Positions 22,761 to 34,100 of a DNA stretch of 64,000 nt are shown piece after piece. This stretch comes from Echinococcus granulosus (taxonomy: Eukaryota > Platyhelminthes > Cestoda > Cyclophyllidea > Taeniidae): contig NW_020170402.1 in NCBI RefSeq assembly GCF_000524195.1, positions 970,302 through 1,034,301 of the forward strand, in the 5' to 3' direction. Below the pieces are notes generated by a model, which saw nothing but the letters and a program-made list of their open reading frames with translations, was not told where the DNA came from and did no database searches. The position numbers and the translations under genes were made by a program. Each line of letters begins with the position of its first letter. The stretch's first letter is position 1.

Positions 22761-24326
22761 TTATGCAACAATCCGTTCTTGTAATTGTAGCTGCTTCTTC
22801 TTCTTTTTAACGCCGCTCACCGACGCTTCCGTGCAGAGAGACCGAACGTACTCATCAAAATCTATGGTGGTGGTACAGACGGTAGAGTTGAAGGCTGTCT
22901 GCCTTGAGGGCGGCTCGATCGTAAAGTCGTTGGGGTCATCCAGTCCAGCCACCACTGACTCAATAATTTCGTCCAAGTTGGCCAGATAGGGAGCGGGCGT
23001 TTGCCACACATACTCCGGCCCACCGCTAACGCCGCTCTGCGGTATAGGCCGCCTGAACGAAGGTGGCTCTGACAAAGTGTTGATGTTGTTGGTAGTAACA
23101 AGTGGTTGTTTGGGGTTCTTTTGGGGTGGATTTGCTTTTGCAATGGCCATTTGAACAAGTGACTGTTTTTTGGGCGTAGCACTGGATATCATCTTCTGGG
23201 GAACGCTGTTGCGGACTTTGACGGAAAAAAAGGATTATATTTCATGAAAGCGAAATTAGCACCAGCATCAGAGACGGAACCAAAAACAAACCTGGTGGAC
23301 AATGAGATGAAACGGCAGCAGCCTGGACGCTTTTACTAACGGGTGTTTTGTCTGAAGTTGCCTTCAGTTTAGATGAAACGGAAGAGGCAACCTTCCTAGG
23401 AGTGCACGTTGGTGGAGCTGAAAGTTTAAGTTCACTTACTAGAGCAGCTCTAGAGCCACTTACAGATAGGCAAAAAGCAGGTACTCAGGTGGTTTATCAA
23501 CTTGGATTCGAATTGATTACAAAAACATACGAGAATGAGGCGAAGTAGCAGTAGTGACGAAATTTGAAGCAGCCTGAGGAGTCATACTAACGCGAGATTC
23601 AACAGGCGTTTGCTTCAAGTTATCCGAAGCAGGCACTACTTCCTTAGGAAAAGGCGATGAAGCATTACTCGAGCCTTTTGTGGTGGCTAAAAAAGATGAG
23701 GAAAATGGGCTAACTCAGTATGAGATGCCATTATGGATAAACGCCCCACCAAAATAATCCTAAAAAAGAAGAGTTCACACATATCATAATAGACCAAATA
23801 GCTTACAGCGCAACATGGCGGAACCGAGAAGGATTTCCACCTTTTCCAGCCTCGTGGACAGCTCAACCAACTTGGCTGCTGCATCACCACCGACATTTTT
23901 AGGTTCTGAGAGTCTGTCAGGCTCATTTTGAGAATGCTCTAATCTGGAGGATTAAGCAACAGGTGTTATGAAGCAGAAATACATTTGAAACGAAATGAGG
24001 TCGGCTTACATCTCAGGTGATTGTCGCTCCACAAAAATGGTTAGAAATGGAACCTCAGTCCAGAGGCCCTTGGTGGAAAGGTCCTCAGAAGCGAATATAA
24101 GATCTGAATTCCGGGTAAGCCGCAACTGAAAGCGGAATTCGCCATTATCATCGGAAACACAGAGAGGACGAACAACATCCATAGGTTTGAAAATATCGAA
24201 TTTACGAATCATTTTTCGAACAGACTTTCGTATGGTTGAAAGATTCCGCTTAATCAACTCCTGACTTTCGCTTAACTCATCATGGAGTCTCAGCAAAACA
24301 GCCTGACGATCCCCGGAATTCAGCAT
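22761..24326 (-). CDS. Unidentified five-exon protein, 403 residues
   Basis: Minus-strand exons 24326-24010, 23943-23807, 23686-23531, 23438-23292 and 23215-22761 join with phases 2,1,1,1 and end at a stop. Residues 1-106 appear folded: a helical basic N-terminus (LRLHDELSESQELIKRN, RKSVRKMIRKFDIF) followed by strand-like FRFQLRLTRNSDLIF and LTIFVERQ. Residues about 125-151 form a short coiled coil (AAKLVELSTRLEKVEILLGS). Then comes a Ser/Thr/Pro-rich linker, and a C-terminus with the acidic helix LDEIIESVVAGLDDP and a KKKKK run. The family was not recognised; a coiled-coil structural or cell-division protein is one guess. It lies tail to tail with the ACK-like gene, 246 bp apart. The 23438 acceptor is the weakest boundary (an alternative lies upstream near the tract CCTGAG). 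Confidence 0.6.
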
Positions 24327-24463
24327 GTAAATGTCAGACTGTTCAAATAAAAGGGCGCCAAACCGTCAATATCAATCAAAACTAGCTTCAGAGGAAAATA
24401 AAAATAGGGAATCTGGCAACCAAATTAATAAATATTCTGCAGATATTTTTATTTTTATTTTGT

Positions 24464-24563
24464 NNNNNNNNNNNNNNNNNNNNNNNNNNNNNNNNNNNNN
24501 NNNNNNNNNNNNNNNNNNNNNNNNNNNNNNNNNNNNNNNNNNNNNNNNNNNNNNNNNNNNNNN
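24464..24563. other. Assembly gap (100 N)
   Basis: Exactly 100 unknown bases flanked by AT-rich low-complexity sequence. A round length usually marks a scaffold join of unknown true size, so any promoter or 5' exon of the minus-strand gene ending at 24326 may be affected. Confidence 0.95.
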
Positions 24564-27539
24564 CTTCACAGGGTCTTATTTATCCCTGTGAGGTTAGAAA
24601 CGTTGATATACTCGGTGATTTGATATCTATTCAAATGGTCTTTTGGAACTGTGCCTTAACTGCGCCTTCAAGTTGTCTTCCTCTGTATTTCAGTACCCAT
24701 AAGCTCCGATGCCAACATGACCCATTGCGGTGTAGTACTTAGGTTGTTTAAATGTCCCTTTCAGACGAAACGGACCTCATGACTAAGGCGTAATGCCCTG
24801 CAGCCCAGAGACAGGTTCCGTGTCAACACCCTCCTAAATTTGCACCCACTCTTCTCACTTTCTTTGTCCAATAAACATACCAAAATCAGATCAACCTTGG
24901 TGTTCAAAGAGTATGAGGGCCAAGGAGGGGGAGATCTACGCGCCTCGTCCTACAGCGGTGTTGATAATTGATTCAGAAGAGTAGCAGCTGCGAGTTACAT
25001 TCTCGTATTATTTCATGGCAAAAAGGATCCAAGGCGTGGTCTTGTGGTTTGCAAGTTTAGATAAAAGTAGGCGAGGTAGGGGGTGTTCTGCGTATTTGCA
25101 AACTTTTCGAGAAATCTTTTCGAGTAAATCGCATTGCATTGTCAAAGATTTGCGTACAGACTTGTCGTAAAACAGAAAGGTGTCTACTCCAACTAAAAAC
25201 ATCTTTTACTTCTTTGTGGAGAAGCAATTTGTTTTTATTTTTTTATTTTTATTTTATATTTTATTTTCATTGTTTGAACCTTTAGCATTTTGTTTCGTAG
25301 GGTCGGTATTCGCCGTAAATAGTATCGCCATTTATCCTAAAAAAGGACCAGATATCCATACGTTTTGCCAGAAATTCCATGAGTTTGTTTGTTTTAACTT
25401 TTTGTCCTTATTTAGTAATTTACGGTTGCATTGTAGCGTGGCCTTAAGAAAAACCTGGGTAGTGTTCGCAATTCTAGCCTTAACTAATGTTTACTTTACT
25501 GGAAAGTTTTGTAGTTTTAGGCGTGGCGGTAGGCAATTGACGCACGTTTAACTTTACGAAATTTGGTTATAACATTTCCTTTAAGCGTTGTCTCACATGT
25601 TCTTCCCTATCGTTATTCATCTTAAGTCATGTAGAGTTCTTCCGACGGTTGTTATCAGCCACGAGGTAGGAACAAAGATGGTGAAAAAGGTGTGGACCAT
25701 TAAGAGCACTCTGTCGAATCTATCAATGGTAGTGGATGCTATTGAACTCGTCGGAAGTCCTGATTATCGGGAACTCTGCAGGGCGAGCTGCATTTAGTAA
25801 AAGCTGTGGTGTTAAGTGTTACATGCTGGACAGTATTCTGCAATCATTGCAGCATCATAATCACTTGCCGTGAAACATTTGCTCATCGGCAACATAAAGA
25901 AAGAACAGCATCATTTTTTCAGAGCATGGCGTAAGACCCCATGTTTATAACGCTTCTATATAGCTTCACTGATGGCCATACTATGACCTCCAGATTAGAG
26001 CGTACCTTCCATAGTCTCCATTGTCGGACACAGGCCTACTATAAAGTCGTGATCGTTTTGCGAATAGGCTGGTTTTACTTGTTGCTGTCCTGATTCATCC
26101 CTGAACGCGTGATAGGACATAACGCTATGGGAGCTAGGAGACTGGAGGCTTGAGTAAGATATCAGGCTAGTAAGTTATTAACCAATTCACGGAGAGCAAT
26201 GAGGCCAGGTGGCTGCGTATACAAATGACCTTGTTAGGTCACACTGTAGTGTAGATTTCGGTGCCTTATTGACTACTCTGCTTTAACACAGCACTTAAGA
26301 TTTTTGATTGGTCAAATCCCTTTGGAAGCATTTCGGTCTAGTGATTGGGCTGCCATTAATGTCAATCAGCATTTTTCTATCACGGTAACACTTGTGAATG
26401 CATTACAGTTGACGAATTTCCTTACGGAATGACATTGAGGTGCCTACTGGTTGTCTGGTACAGCCGATTAAAAGTCACGCTGCAATTGGCCACTACACAA
26501 GTACACACATCATAGGCAACTAATCTCTTCGTCATTGGAGCACTTTTCTCCGTTTACATCGGATCACAATTTACTTAACGATGGATGGGTGAATCGGCTG
26601 ACAATGACATGACTATTACTACTACAGCAGACACATTGGGTGAAGTTGCTTCGTCTTTGGAAACACAGTTCGCTTACTCACCTACCACTGATAATGATAC
26701 CAGAGGCAGTTTCTACCTTTTTGTAACTGATGCTACTCATTATTTGTAAGTAAAAAGTTTCAATACGTTATATTTCAGTACTTCCATCCATGTTGAAGGT
26801 AAAAGTGGGATGGCAAGCCAAGAGATAGGTTTGGCATTTGCCACAGATACTCATGCATAAGCTTCACTAAAGACATAAATATTCCCACACCCGTGATTGG
26901 AATTCCATGTGTGTGCAACCAGGGCGTTAGACTTGCTGAAAACTGGCTTGGCTTGGCAAAATTGACACCATTGACTCACTCCTCCACTATTCAATCGGGA
27001 AAATTATTTCCTTTGACTGAAGTCAAGTAAGAAGCCATGTGTGCATTGCTACAACATGCTGTAGACAGTGAACCCCTACTGCTGGCCCTTTTCCCTGTCG
27101 TCTTCGGGTGGCTGCCCAAACACTTAAGAATGTTTGGTGGATAACTATAGGCTGCTCACCTCGTATTTAAGCACTTTCGACACCTCTTTGAGGGTTGACT
27201 TTTTACACTGCATACAGGCCACAAGATCTTCACATTTTGCACAACGCATAGGAAAGTTATTTTTCACGAAATAGCGAGAGAAGACATGCAAATCTTCCCT
27301 ACTAATATTCATTACCGATATACGATATTTGGAACGAGAGTAGGACATCGCGCTGGACGCTTTCTTTGCAGTGGACTACATAGCATAAGTAAGTTGGAAA
27401 GCCGTCTGCCTGAGATCACTGACCCACACCAAAGTTTCTGGTTTTGAAGAGGGCAGCCTGGGACATAACTTGTTTTAAGCTCTTCCACAGCGACACAACC
27501 AAAACTTGATACTATTTATTGACAAACCTCGGACCATCT
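24564..27539. other. Anonymous intergenic DNA
   Basis: No supported gene. The longest open frame (25180-25551, +) is T-rich, encodes an implausibly Phe-rich peptide, and overlaps a poly-T/TTTTA tract around 25225-25265. Between 26.6 and 27.1 kb short degraded open pieces precede the integrase remnant downstream and could belong to the same old element, but no motif proves it. Confidence 0.45.
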
Positions 27540-28115
27540 GCGAAAGAGTTTTTTCATCGCAATGACTTGAAACAATTGCATTCACTTTGATAGCTCATCT
27601 GCTATGGGCCCATGTTGGGTCCCTCATCAGCAGGGTGAAGTGTGGTCTCAGGCATCCGTCTTGAAGGATGCTTCTTTACTGGCCGCAGCTTAAACACTGG
27701 CCGAATGCTGGATATCTCTCTTTTGATCACTTGCGATAATCGTCACCCACCCCGCCTTGAGCAAAGATCTACAGCATTTATGTGAATGTAATTACTTAAA
27801 GTTGACTGCTTACCATCCTGCTGTTAACAACCTTGTCTAATGTATTCATCGTCAACTGAAGGCAGAAGTTTTGGCCGACCCTGGTGCGCAATGCTTGAGT
27901 TTTTTCTATCGTATTGCTTAGGTTATGCTTAAGGAGGAGATCAGTGAAAAAGAATATTGACTGTTTTTCCTCCGGGTTCGGTATTTAGTTCCACACTTCG
28001 CCTCCCTGATGTAATGTCCACTGTTGTTTCCACAATTATTGAAGCTGACCCAGCTTCGTACGCGTCCCATCTCAAGCATCGTGCTCTCCAGCTAAAGCTT
28101 ATCTCTCATCACACA
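27540..28115 (+). mobile_element. Decayed Ty3/gypsy integrase fragment
   Basis: Across frameshifts and stops the plus strand keeps the motif order of a gypsy integrase: a degraded core around 27720-27780, then LTAYHPAVNNLV near 27800 and HRQLKAEVLADPGA near 27850. A distal PASYASHL-type segment follows near 28050. It is clearly non-functional. No LTR pair was recognised. It is separate from the fragment at 19.8 kb and represents a different stage of decay. Confidence 0.65.
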
Positions 28116-29019
28116 TCACACTAGCCCTCACAGATGCGCTCCGAGTTGTTGAGTTCTTCCATTTCCTCTAACCGTAGCCAGCTTCACCAATCTACCTTTG
28201 TATTGTACGCTGGTCTTAAACGGTCTTTTATCTTAATGGAATATAAACCCTAATTACCATCTATTTTCTGTAAAATTTCTCGATTTATCTAACCCATTTT
28301 TCCCACTCCTTGAAGGTGCCAAAATTCTTTGGCCTTCCTTGACATCTTAATCTTCACCCTTGTCGCTTCCCCTCACCAAACTTTGATAGAAGGCCCATCC
28401 CTACCCCCACCATTTCCTATCAGTTAAACCATTTAGAATGTTTTCCTTTCATCAGTCGTTTATAATGCAAAAATCTACTTCATTTCTTGCATCTCTTTTT
28501 CTACCTCAAGTTGCACTCACTCAAAGTATCCGAGCAATGTTGTATCACTTTCCACGCAAACTCATAATCGTGAATTACGTATTAGGCGACCTTTTTTTCT
28601 TCATTTTTTATCCATTCAGAATGTCATTCTCAAAAGAGATCTTAAAATCTTCTAAAAATCACCTGAATTCAATAGTTCTTTTCCCCTGAACACACCCTAT
28701 TAAATAGACCCAAGTACTACAAAAATCATAAAGTCCTAGTGTCATATCGGGCACCAGCCACAACCCTGTTCTTCCGCTATCACATATACGGAGGGAGTGA
28801 GAGAACAAAGTGTGGTGTGGGTATTTGAACTTACTCCTTATTGCTGTAAAAAGGGAGGCTAAATACTTCCGATGTACTGAGCATGGGCGCAAAGCAATAA
28901 AATAATAAGAGCACTTAGTTAATGTTTCACGAAAATGCATACTCACGAGCCCTCAAAACCATGATGTGTGAAATGTTGAATTGATGGGGATGTCAGACCC
29001 CGTTTGTTGACTCTGTACA
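28116..29019. other. Intergenic DNA, nothing recognised
   Basis: No motif or phase-consistent exon pair. Open frames at 28438-28689 (+) and 28659-28946 (-) have no recognisable composition or splice partners. Confidence 0.4.
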
Positions 29020-29783
29020 CTAAAGAAGGCTACTAGGAGCCTCTTGACTCTTCTCAGACGTTATTGTCGGTCTTGGAAAGTTAGTGATGCTTCTGCACAC
29101 CGCCTCCAGGACCTGCGAGGTAGATTTGAGTAAGTCGATTAGACTTATCACAGTCTTACTGTTATCAGCCACGAGTTCGTGAATCAACAAAGCTATTGGT
29201 TTTTGCAGTATAGGCTTTTGTTAAAAATATATTGAGGTAGACCATGGCTTCGGCATAGATGTCTACCTTAGATAATTCATCAGCTGAATATGATTCGTCG
29301 GAGGGCAATGTGTCTGTGGTTCCTACCTGGCAGTCTGCCTCCTGATCAGTAGGATGGTCAGTAGAGAAATTTTTTAAAGATGAATAAAGACCCTCTTTGC
29401 TGACAGTCTCCTCATTAGCTACCTGAGGAAAAAGGTCATGTAACAGGGCAGTTTCAGCCGATGTCATTTGATCTTTCCCTGGCCCTAAACACTCGTCCGT
29501 AATTGATTTCGACGTTTTGTACGGGTCCGTCGCCGTCTAGACACCGTACCTTTACAAACGGAGACAGAAAGTGTTGCGTAGGTTGGTTGTAACAGAAGAG
29601 GTGTCTCTCTAAGACACGTTAGTATACAAGACAGCAGAAAAGACTGCCCAGGGGTGGTTTAGTGGTACTGGCAAATCTTTCTCCAGCAGAAGTTTCTGTT
29701 GCTTTAAGGTCGTCTTCTTCCATAAGCTCTGAGGTCTCAGTTTTGCTTGAGCAACCTTCTTACGTGCATGGACTTTAGCCCGG
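29020..29783 (-). CDS. Candidate 3' exons of an unidentified minus-strand gene
   Basis: Three minus-strand exons fit in phase: 29783-29618 (starts phase 2, ends phase 0), 29536-29189 (phase 0) and 29112-29020 (to a stop). The first encodes a basic, Gln/Lys-rich stretch (ARKKVAQAKLRPQSLWKK, LKQQKLLLEKDLP). The second is acidic and Ser/Thr-rich (SAETALLHDLFPQV, DESYSADELSKVDIYAEAM). The last gives a 30-residue tail. Composition is protein-like and the introns are short, but no family was recognised. The donor at 29189 is weak (GTTGAT). The upstream part of the gene is unresolved and may include exons at 30.0-31.1 kb. Confidence 0.36.
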
Positions 29784-30034
29784 CTGTGTCATAGCAACAT
29801 AAATGCCGTTACGGGTTAAATTTTACGTGCATCTATTCTTGTTCATTGCTGCTGCACATTTTATTCCCTAACCATTGATGTGGTAAATACATTTAGTCAG
29901 TCCCACGTTTACAAGTCGGGATTTGACGGTGTTCCACAAGACCGGTCTTAACTAGATTTGTGCTGACAGCTAAAACGCCAAGTACAGTTGAGTTCAGAAT
30001 TACGAGTGAAGCGGCCAGTCTAGTGCGCCTGCAG

Positions 30035-30356
30035 CTACGCACACGCACACACAGACTGATGTTGACTCCATCGGTCAACAGCAGAAATCAAACAAATTGT
30101 GTATTTCTTTAGAGGGTAATCGCGCTTAGGCCTCTTATCAAGGGAAGAGAATGCGACTACAATGGCTTTTAAATAATCAAATTTGTCGACACAGTTAGTG
30201 ATGGGTGATGCGATTTGAAAGTGGTTAAGACTGTCCACTTGGTTATGCATAAATGGAGTCACCTGATAATAAAGGCGGAGAAAACAAGTGGTGCCGATGG
30301 CAATGAAGAATCCAACGACTCCTAGCGTTCGAACACAGGTAACCTCCTTCGAAGCT
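30035..30356 (-). CDS. Candidate exon encoding a membrane helix, family unknown
   Basis: After an acceptor at 30356 the minus strand stays open for about 106 codons. It encodes EVTCVRTLGVVGFFIAIG continuing into TTCFLRLYYQ, a plausible single membrane-spanning helix. A polar stretch with two cysteines follows (ITNCVDKFDY, KKYTICL) and could be extracellular. A further hydrophobic stretch on the same strand (LAASLVILNSTVLGVLAV, about 29.97-30.03 kb, another frame) could be a second helix after splicing. No phase-consistent link to neighbouring exons was found. Confidence 0.3.
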
Positions 30357-30396
30357 CTGAGGTAAAATTGCCTTCAGAATGCGAGGATTTCATCGA

Positions 30397-31109
30397 CTAG
30401 TCTTCCCTTTTAGGGGATCCAAGATGACAACAGAGATTGGATCGTTTCTTATCCCGCTTGACCTTTGCGGTAATTCGTAGTTCTACTACCTCCTTATCCC
30501 CCAAATGCTGGCAAACCAACTGCGATTGACGAGTAGATGGAACCTGTAAAAACAACGATCCGAATGATACATTAGTTTCGTAAAAAAATCAAGTCAAGAA
30601 CTGTCAAACGTCGCTAAGTATTTCGTCTGAAATAGCCTTATTACTGGCGCCACATTTTTGGCAGGCGACTTCTGGCAATTTTCGGGTTTCCTCATAAATT
30701 ACTACTGAAAAAGAAATGAAGAAATCACATAATTTTAACACAAAATGACATAGATTATCCTTTAAGAACAAACGGTGATATCATAAGACTTTGTGCATGT
30801 ACGGCTTTAACCTGTTTATTCGAGGTCACAGTTTAAAAGCCTTTACAGGTGGAGTTCTTCACAGGTAGGACGATTTAAACAAGGATGAATCTTTCCTACT
30901 TCAAGTTATTGACCTTTCGTACTTGGGGCAGAATTAGATCAGTTCGAAGTGCCATCTTAAACCCGTAAAAATTGGGTCTTCATCCTTCTTCAAGTAGGGG
31001 GATTTTATCCGCCATCTTGGTGTTTTTTGATCAATGGGTAAGTACTGGCACAGTATGAGTGATGGTCCAGCCATCACGAGGTCGAGGCATGTGAAGAGGC
31101 GTTTTTTGC
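30397..31109 (-). CDS. Candidate three-exon gene fragment, family unknown
   Basis: Minus-strand exons 31109-30963, 30704-30610 and 30543-30397 join with phases 1,1,0 and end in a stop. The first has a hydrophobic segment (LFTCLDLVMAGPSLILCQYL) flanked by basic residues. The second contains PEVACQKCGASN, with a Cys-x-x-Cys pair. The third is basic (LRITAKVKRDKKRSN). The donor at 30963 (GTTTAA) is weak, and the 5' end of the gene is missing. A membrane or metal-binding protein is possible, but no family was recognised. Confidence 0.35.
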
Positions 31110-31156
31110 CTGTGAGTGCAGGAGCACTCAGGCAATGTTCCTTCACCAGAAGGCAT

Positions 31157-34100
31157 AGTTTATGTGAGGTCAAATAACGTGCCACTACTGAGTATTTAGA
31201 AGTATCTTTGTAGGTACAGTCACTCGAAATAGTACCCCCCCCCTTTAATCCGCGATTGAATAGTGTGTGTAGAAAGACAAAATTATTGCCATCCTGTTTC
31301 TTGTCTAAACAACTACTGCTTAGTTGTAGGAGGTAGGTACTCATCTGGTTTCGAGTATTCTTCGTTTTTGCAAAATCAAAATATTTTCGACATTCTTTTT
31401 AACCACTTCAAATATATTTTGACCCCTCTTCCATTATGCATAATTGAAACTCCAGTTAACCGCCTCATCTGGTTGCTAATATGCCAACAATCGATGCCTT
31501 AAGTAAACCCAGTCCTATAACATGAAAATTTAATGGTCTTTCAGTGCAGCAAAATCACTGCATTCAAAACATCCGGAAGTTGGAGTTAATATAGAGGTAA
31601 CCATTTATAAGCCTGGGAAGCTCAAATTTCGAAGTTATGCTCGAAATGAGCCCTTTTTGTAGCTCTTCCCGGAGATTCTGCGTGACAATTTACTCATTGA
31701 GCATTGCTTAATTGTAATCCGACTTATGAAAAAAAATCTAAAACATTTTTTCCGAACTTGTGTGAAAAGTTTCACAAACATTATCGCCTAAAAGAGAGAA
31801 AATGAAACAAAGGATCTTTGTACTGATGCTAAACTGGCAAGTAAAGTCTTTGCTTTTTTGCCTAGAAATATTCCCTGTTCACGCAATTCTAACAGTGATC
31901 CAAAGCTCCTACACCAGTTGTGACTCACTGGACTATTCTCAGCATGCGTCTTAGCCACCGCAGCATATTTTTCTTATACAAAATTTGTTTTTGTTTTCAA
32001 AAAAATACCATTAGTAGCCTCAGACCAAATCAGTAAAACGCCTTGTTGTGATTGGTTAGCAAATAATCGTTACTTATTTTGATACTTACTGAGTTTTCCA
32101 AAAAATAACCAAATATAAAACCAGTAATATAGTTTAAGAATTTGATAAGTTATACTTTAAGATGCAATGTTATTTTTACACTCCTTAGGGAAGTGCATAA
32201 GGCAGTTCACCAAACCCTGGTTGGTTCAGATCAAGTTATTGAGAAATGATGCGTTCCATGCTACCAGTTTTAATTATTTACGTAGTTGGAGGAAATAACA
32301 ACTCCACATTCCCTATTCCTCTGGTTAAGTTTGTAAACTATCTGATAGGGTAAGACCCCAAATTTCCCCGCTCCACTAAATCCCCATTATTCTTAATCCG
32401 CTTTTCAGCAAGGTGGAGCCAGGTGTCTCCATAGCGGTGCAAAAATATATCCAAATAATAACGGTCACATCACTTATTAAAACGGAGGATCCTCAAGGTC
32501 GGAGTAAATTTTCACCGATATTCTCGCGTACTTTTGGTTTTTGGTGGAGTGTGTGTATCTGGAAAAAACGTTATCTCGCTAGAACCTGTGCTTGTGTGTG
32601 GATGTGCATTTACTCGTCTTTGAGTAACAGGCAAAATAACATATTCAAACTAATGTACTACCTTTACAAAAGGGCTGGTGTGACTACTCTCTGATGTGCC
32701 TAATTGACTACACTTCTCACTGATAAAATTCAAAGTTACCCAGGATGCTTGAAGTCGGTGGGTCATCCTGTAAACTTTAATCTACCGTACGAAGTGCTTA
32801 AGATATTAAAGTTGATCCAGAGCACATTTAAGGTGGACAAGGAATAGGAGAGGGATAGCTTCCGCGAAGAACTTGTCCACTTTGAACATTTTGTAACAGT
32901 TGAAGCCGTTGAGTTTAAATCAGCCTTCTTTTGCTGACATACAAGGTGCTGTTGGCACTACTTATGGGCAAACCACTTGCTCCAACTCATTGTGCCTCCA
33001 AAAGTTCATAAAGTGCTTTAAAAGGTTTCAAATGTCCTATCACCTTGTTTTATTTTGGGGAATAGGTAAAGGCCTCAATTACAGGCTGAAAAGTTCCTAA
33101 GAAATTATTATTTTAGCACTTTGGGGCTCAAGCAGTGCGGCTGTGGTCAGCGTCGGTCAATGCAATTTACCAAAGTGAGTGGAAGCTTCCTTTGCCTCCT
33201 TTTCACCCATGACTCACCACATTCTATCTCAGTATAGTTCAAGAGTTCCACAACTTTCATAAAAGTCCTCTAGACTTGCAGTCGTCGCGTTTGTTGGTCT
33301 TCGTGAAACTCGCCAAGAGTAGTCTTGGTGAAGCTGAGGCAATTTACCCATTTTCAGATGCTTAACAATGACTGGCAAGCCTAAAGCTATTCACAGTCTA
33401 TCTTCATCTAGGAAATTAAAATCGAACTGTACATAGCTTGTTACAAATAGCAAGAGATAGCAACGCTGAGAAAGTGGCCTAACTGTTATTTTTTTCTTAA
33501 CAAATACAACCAAAAGTTGTTTGAGTTGGCCCCTGAAAAGTGATTCTGGTTGTATAAACTCGAGGACTAATAATATAACGTGTTAAGTCAGGAATGAGAG
33601 GTGTGGAGATGAGATTGATGTGGATATTCAAGACGACAAGCACCAGTACGCACTTGTCTTAGGCTACTCCATTCCATGCACACCCACCTCACCGTGTCAT
33701 CATGTGGTGAGGCTCCAACCACGCCCACTAACACAGTACAGAAATGTGAATAAGTCTGGTTACCCTAGCTTTCATCATCGCTTCGAAGGCCTACTCACGT
33801 GAGTTGCATTGCCTTGCTGAGTTGACGTGGAAGAAAAAACAGGGAGATGCAATTGTTTTGACTTCTAGACCCACGTGATTGGTTTAATTGTTTATGTTGA
33901 CTTTCGCTTTTTGACCACCGTCTGAAGTGGTTTTGCTCCTGTTTCTGTCAGTGTCGCCATTCCAAAAAAAGGTACGCCCTAATGAATACACGCCCATTGC
34001 CAGTTGCCATACTTCCAAGAGGCTGTTCCAAGGATGAGAAAAGGTGAGCATCTTACCTGTGGCCTGCAGGATTCAGCCCGTGTCCTACCCTGATTATCAA

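Noticed and set aside
25180..25551. 123-codon Phe-rich open frame
   Set aside because: The frame is produced by T-rich low-complexity sequence beside an assembly gap; no motif or splice context.
31046..31156. Start exon MPSGEGTLPECSC... on the minus strand with a GTACTT donor
   Set aside because: Its phase 0 end does not join the next exon, and it overlaps, in another frame, the exon 31109-30963 that does join.
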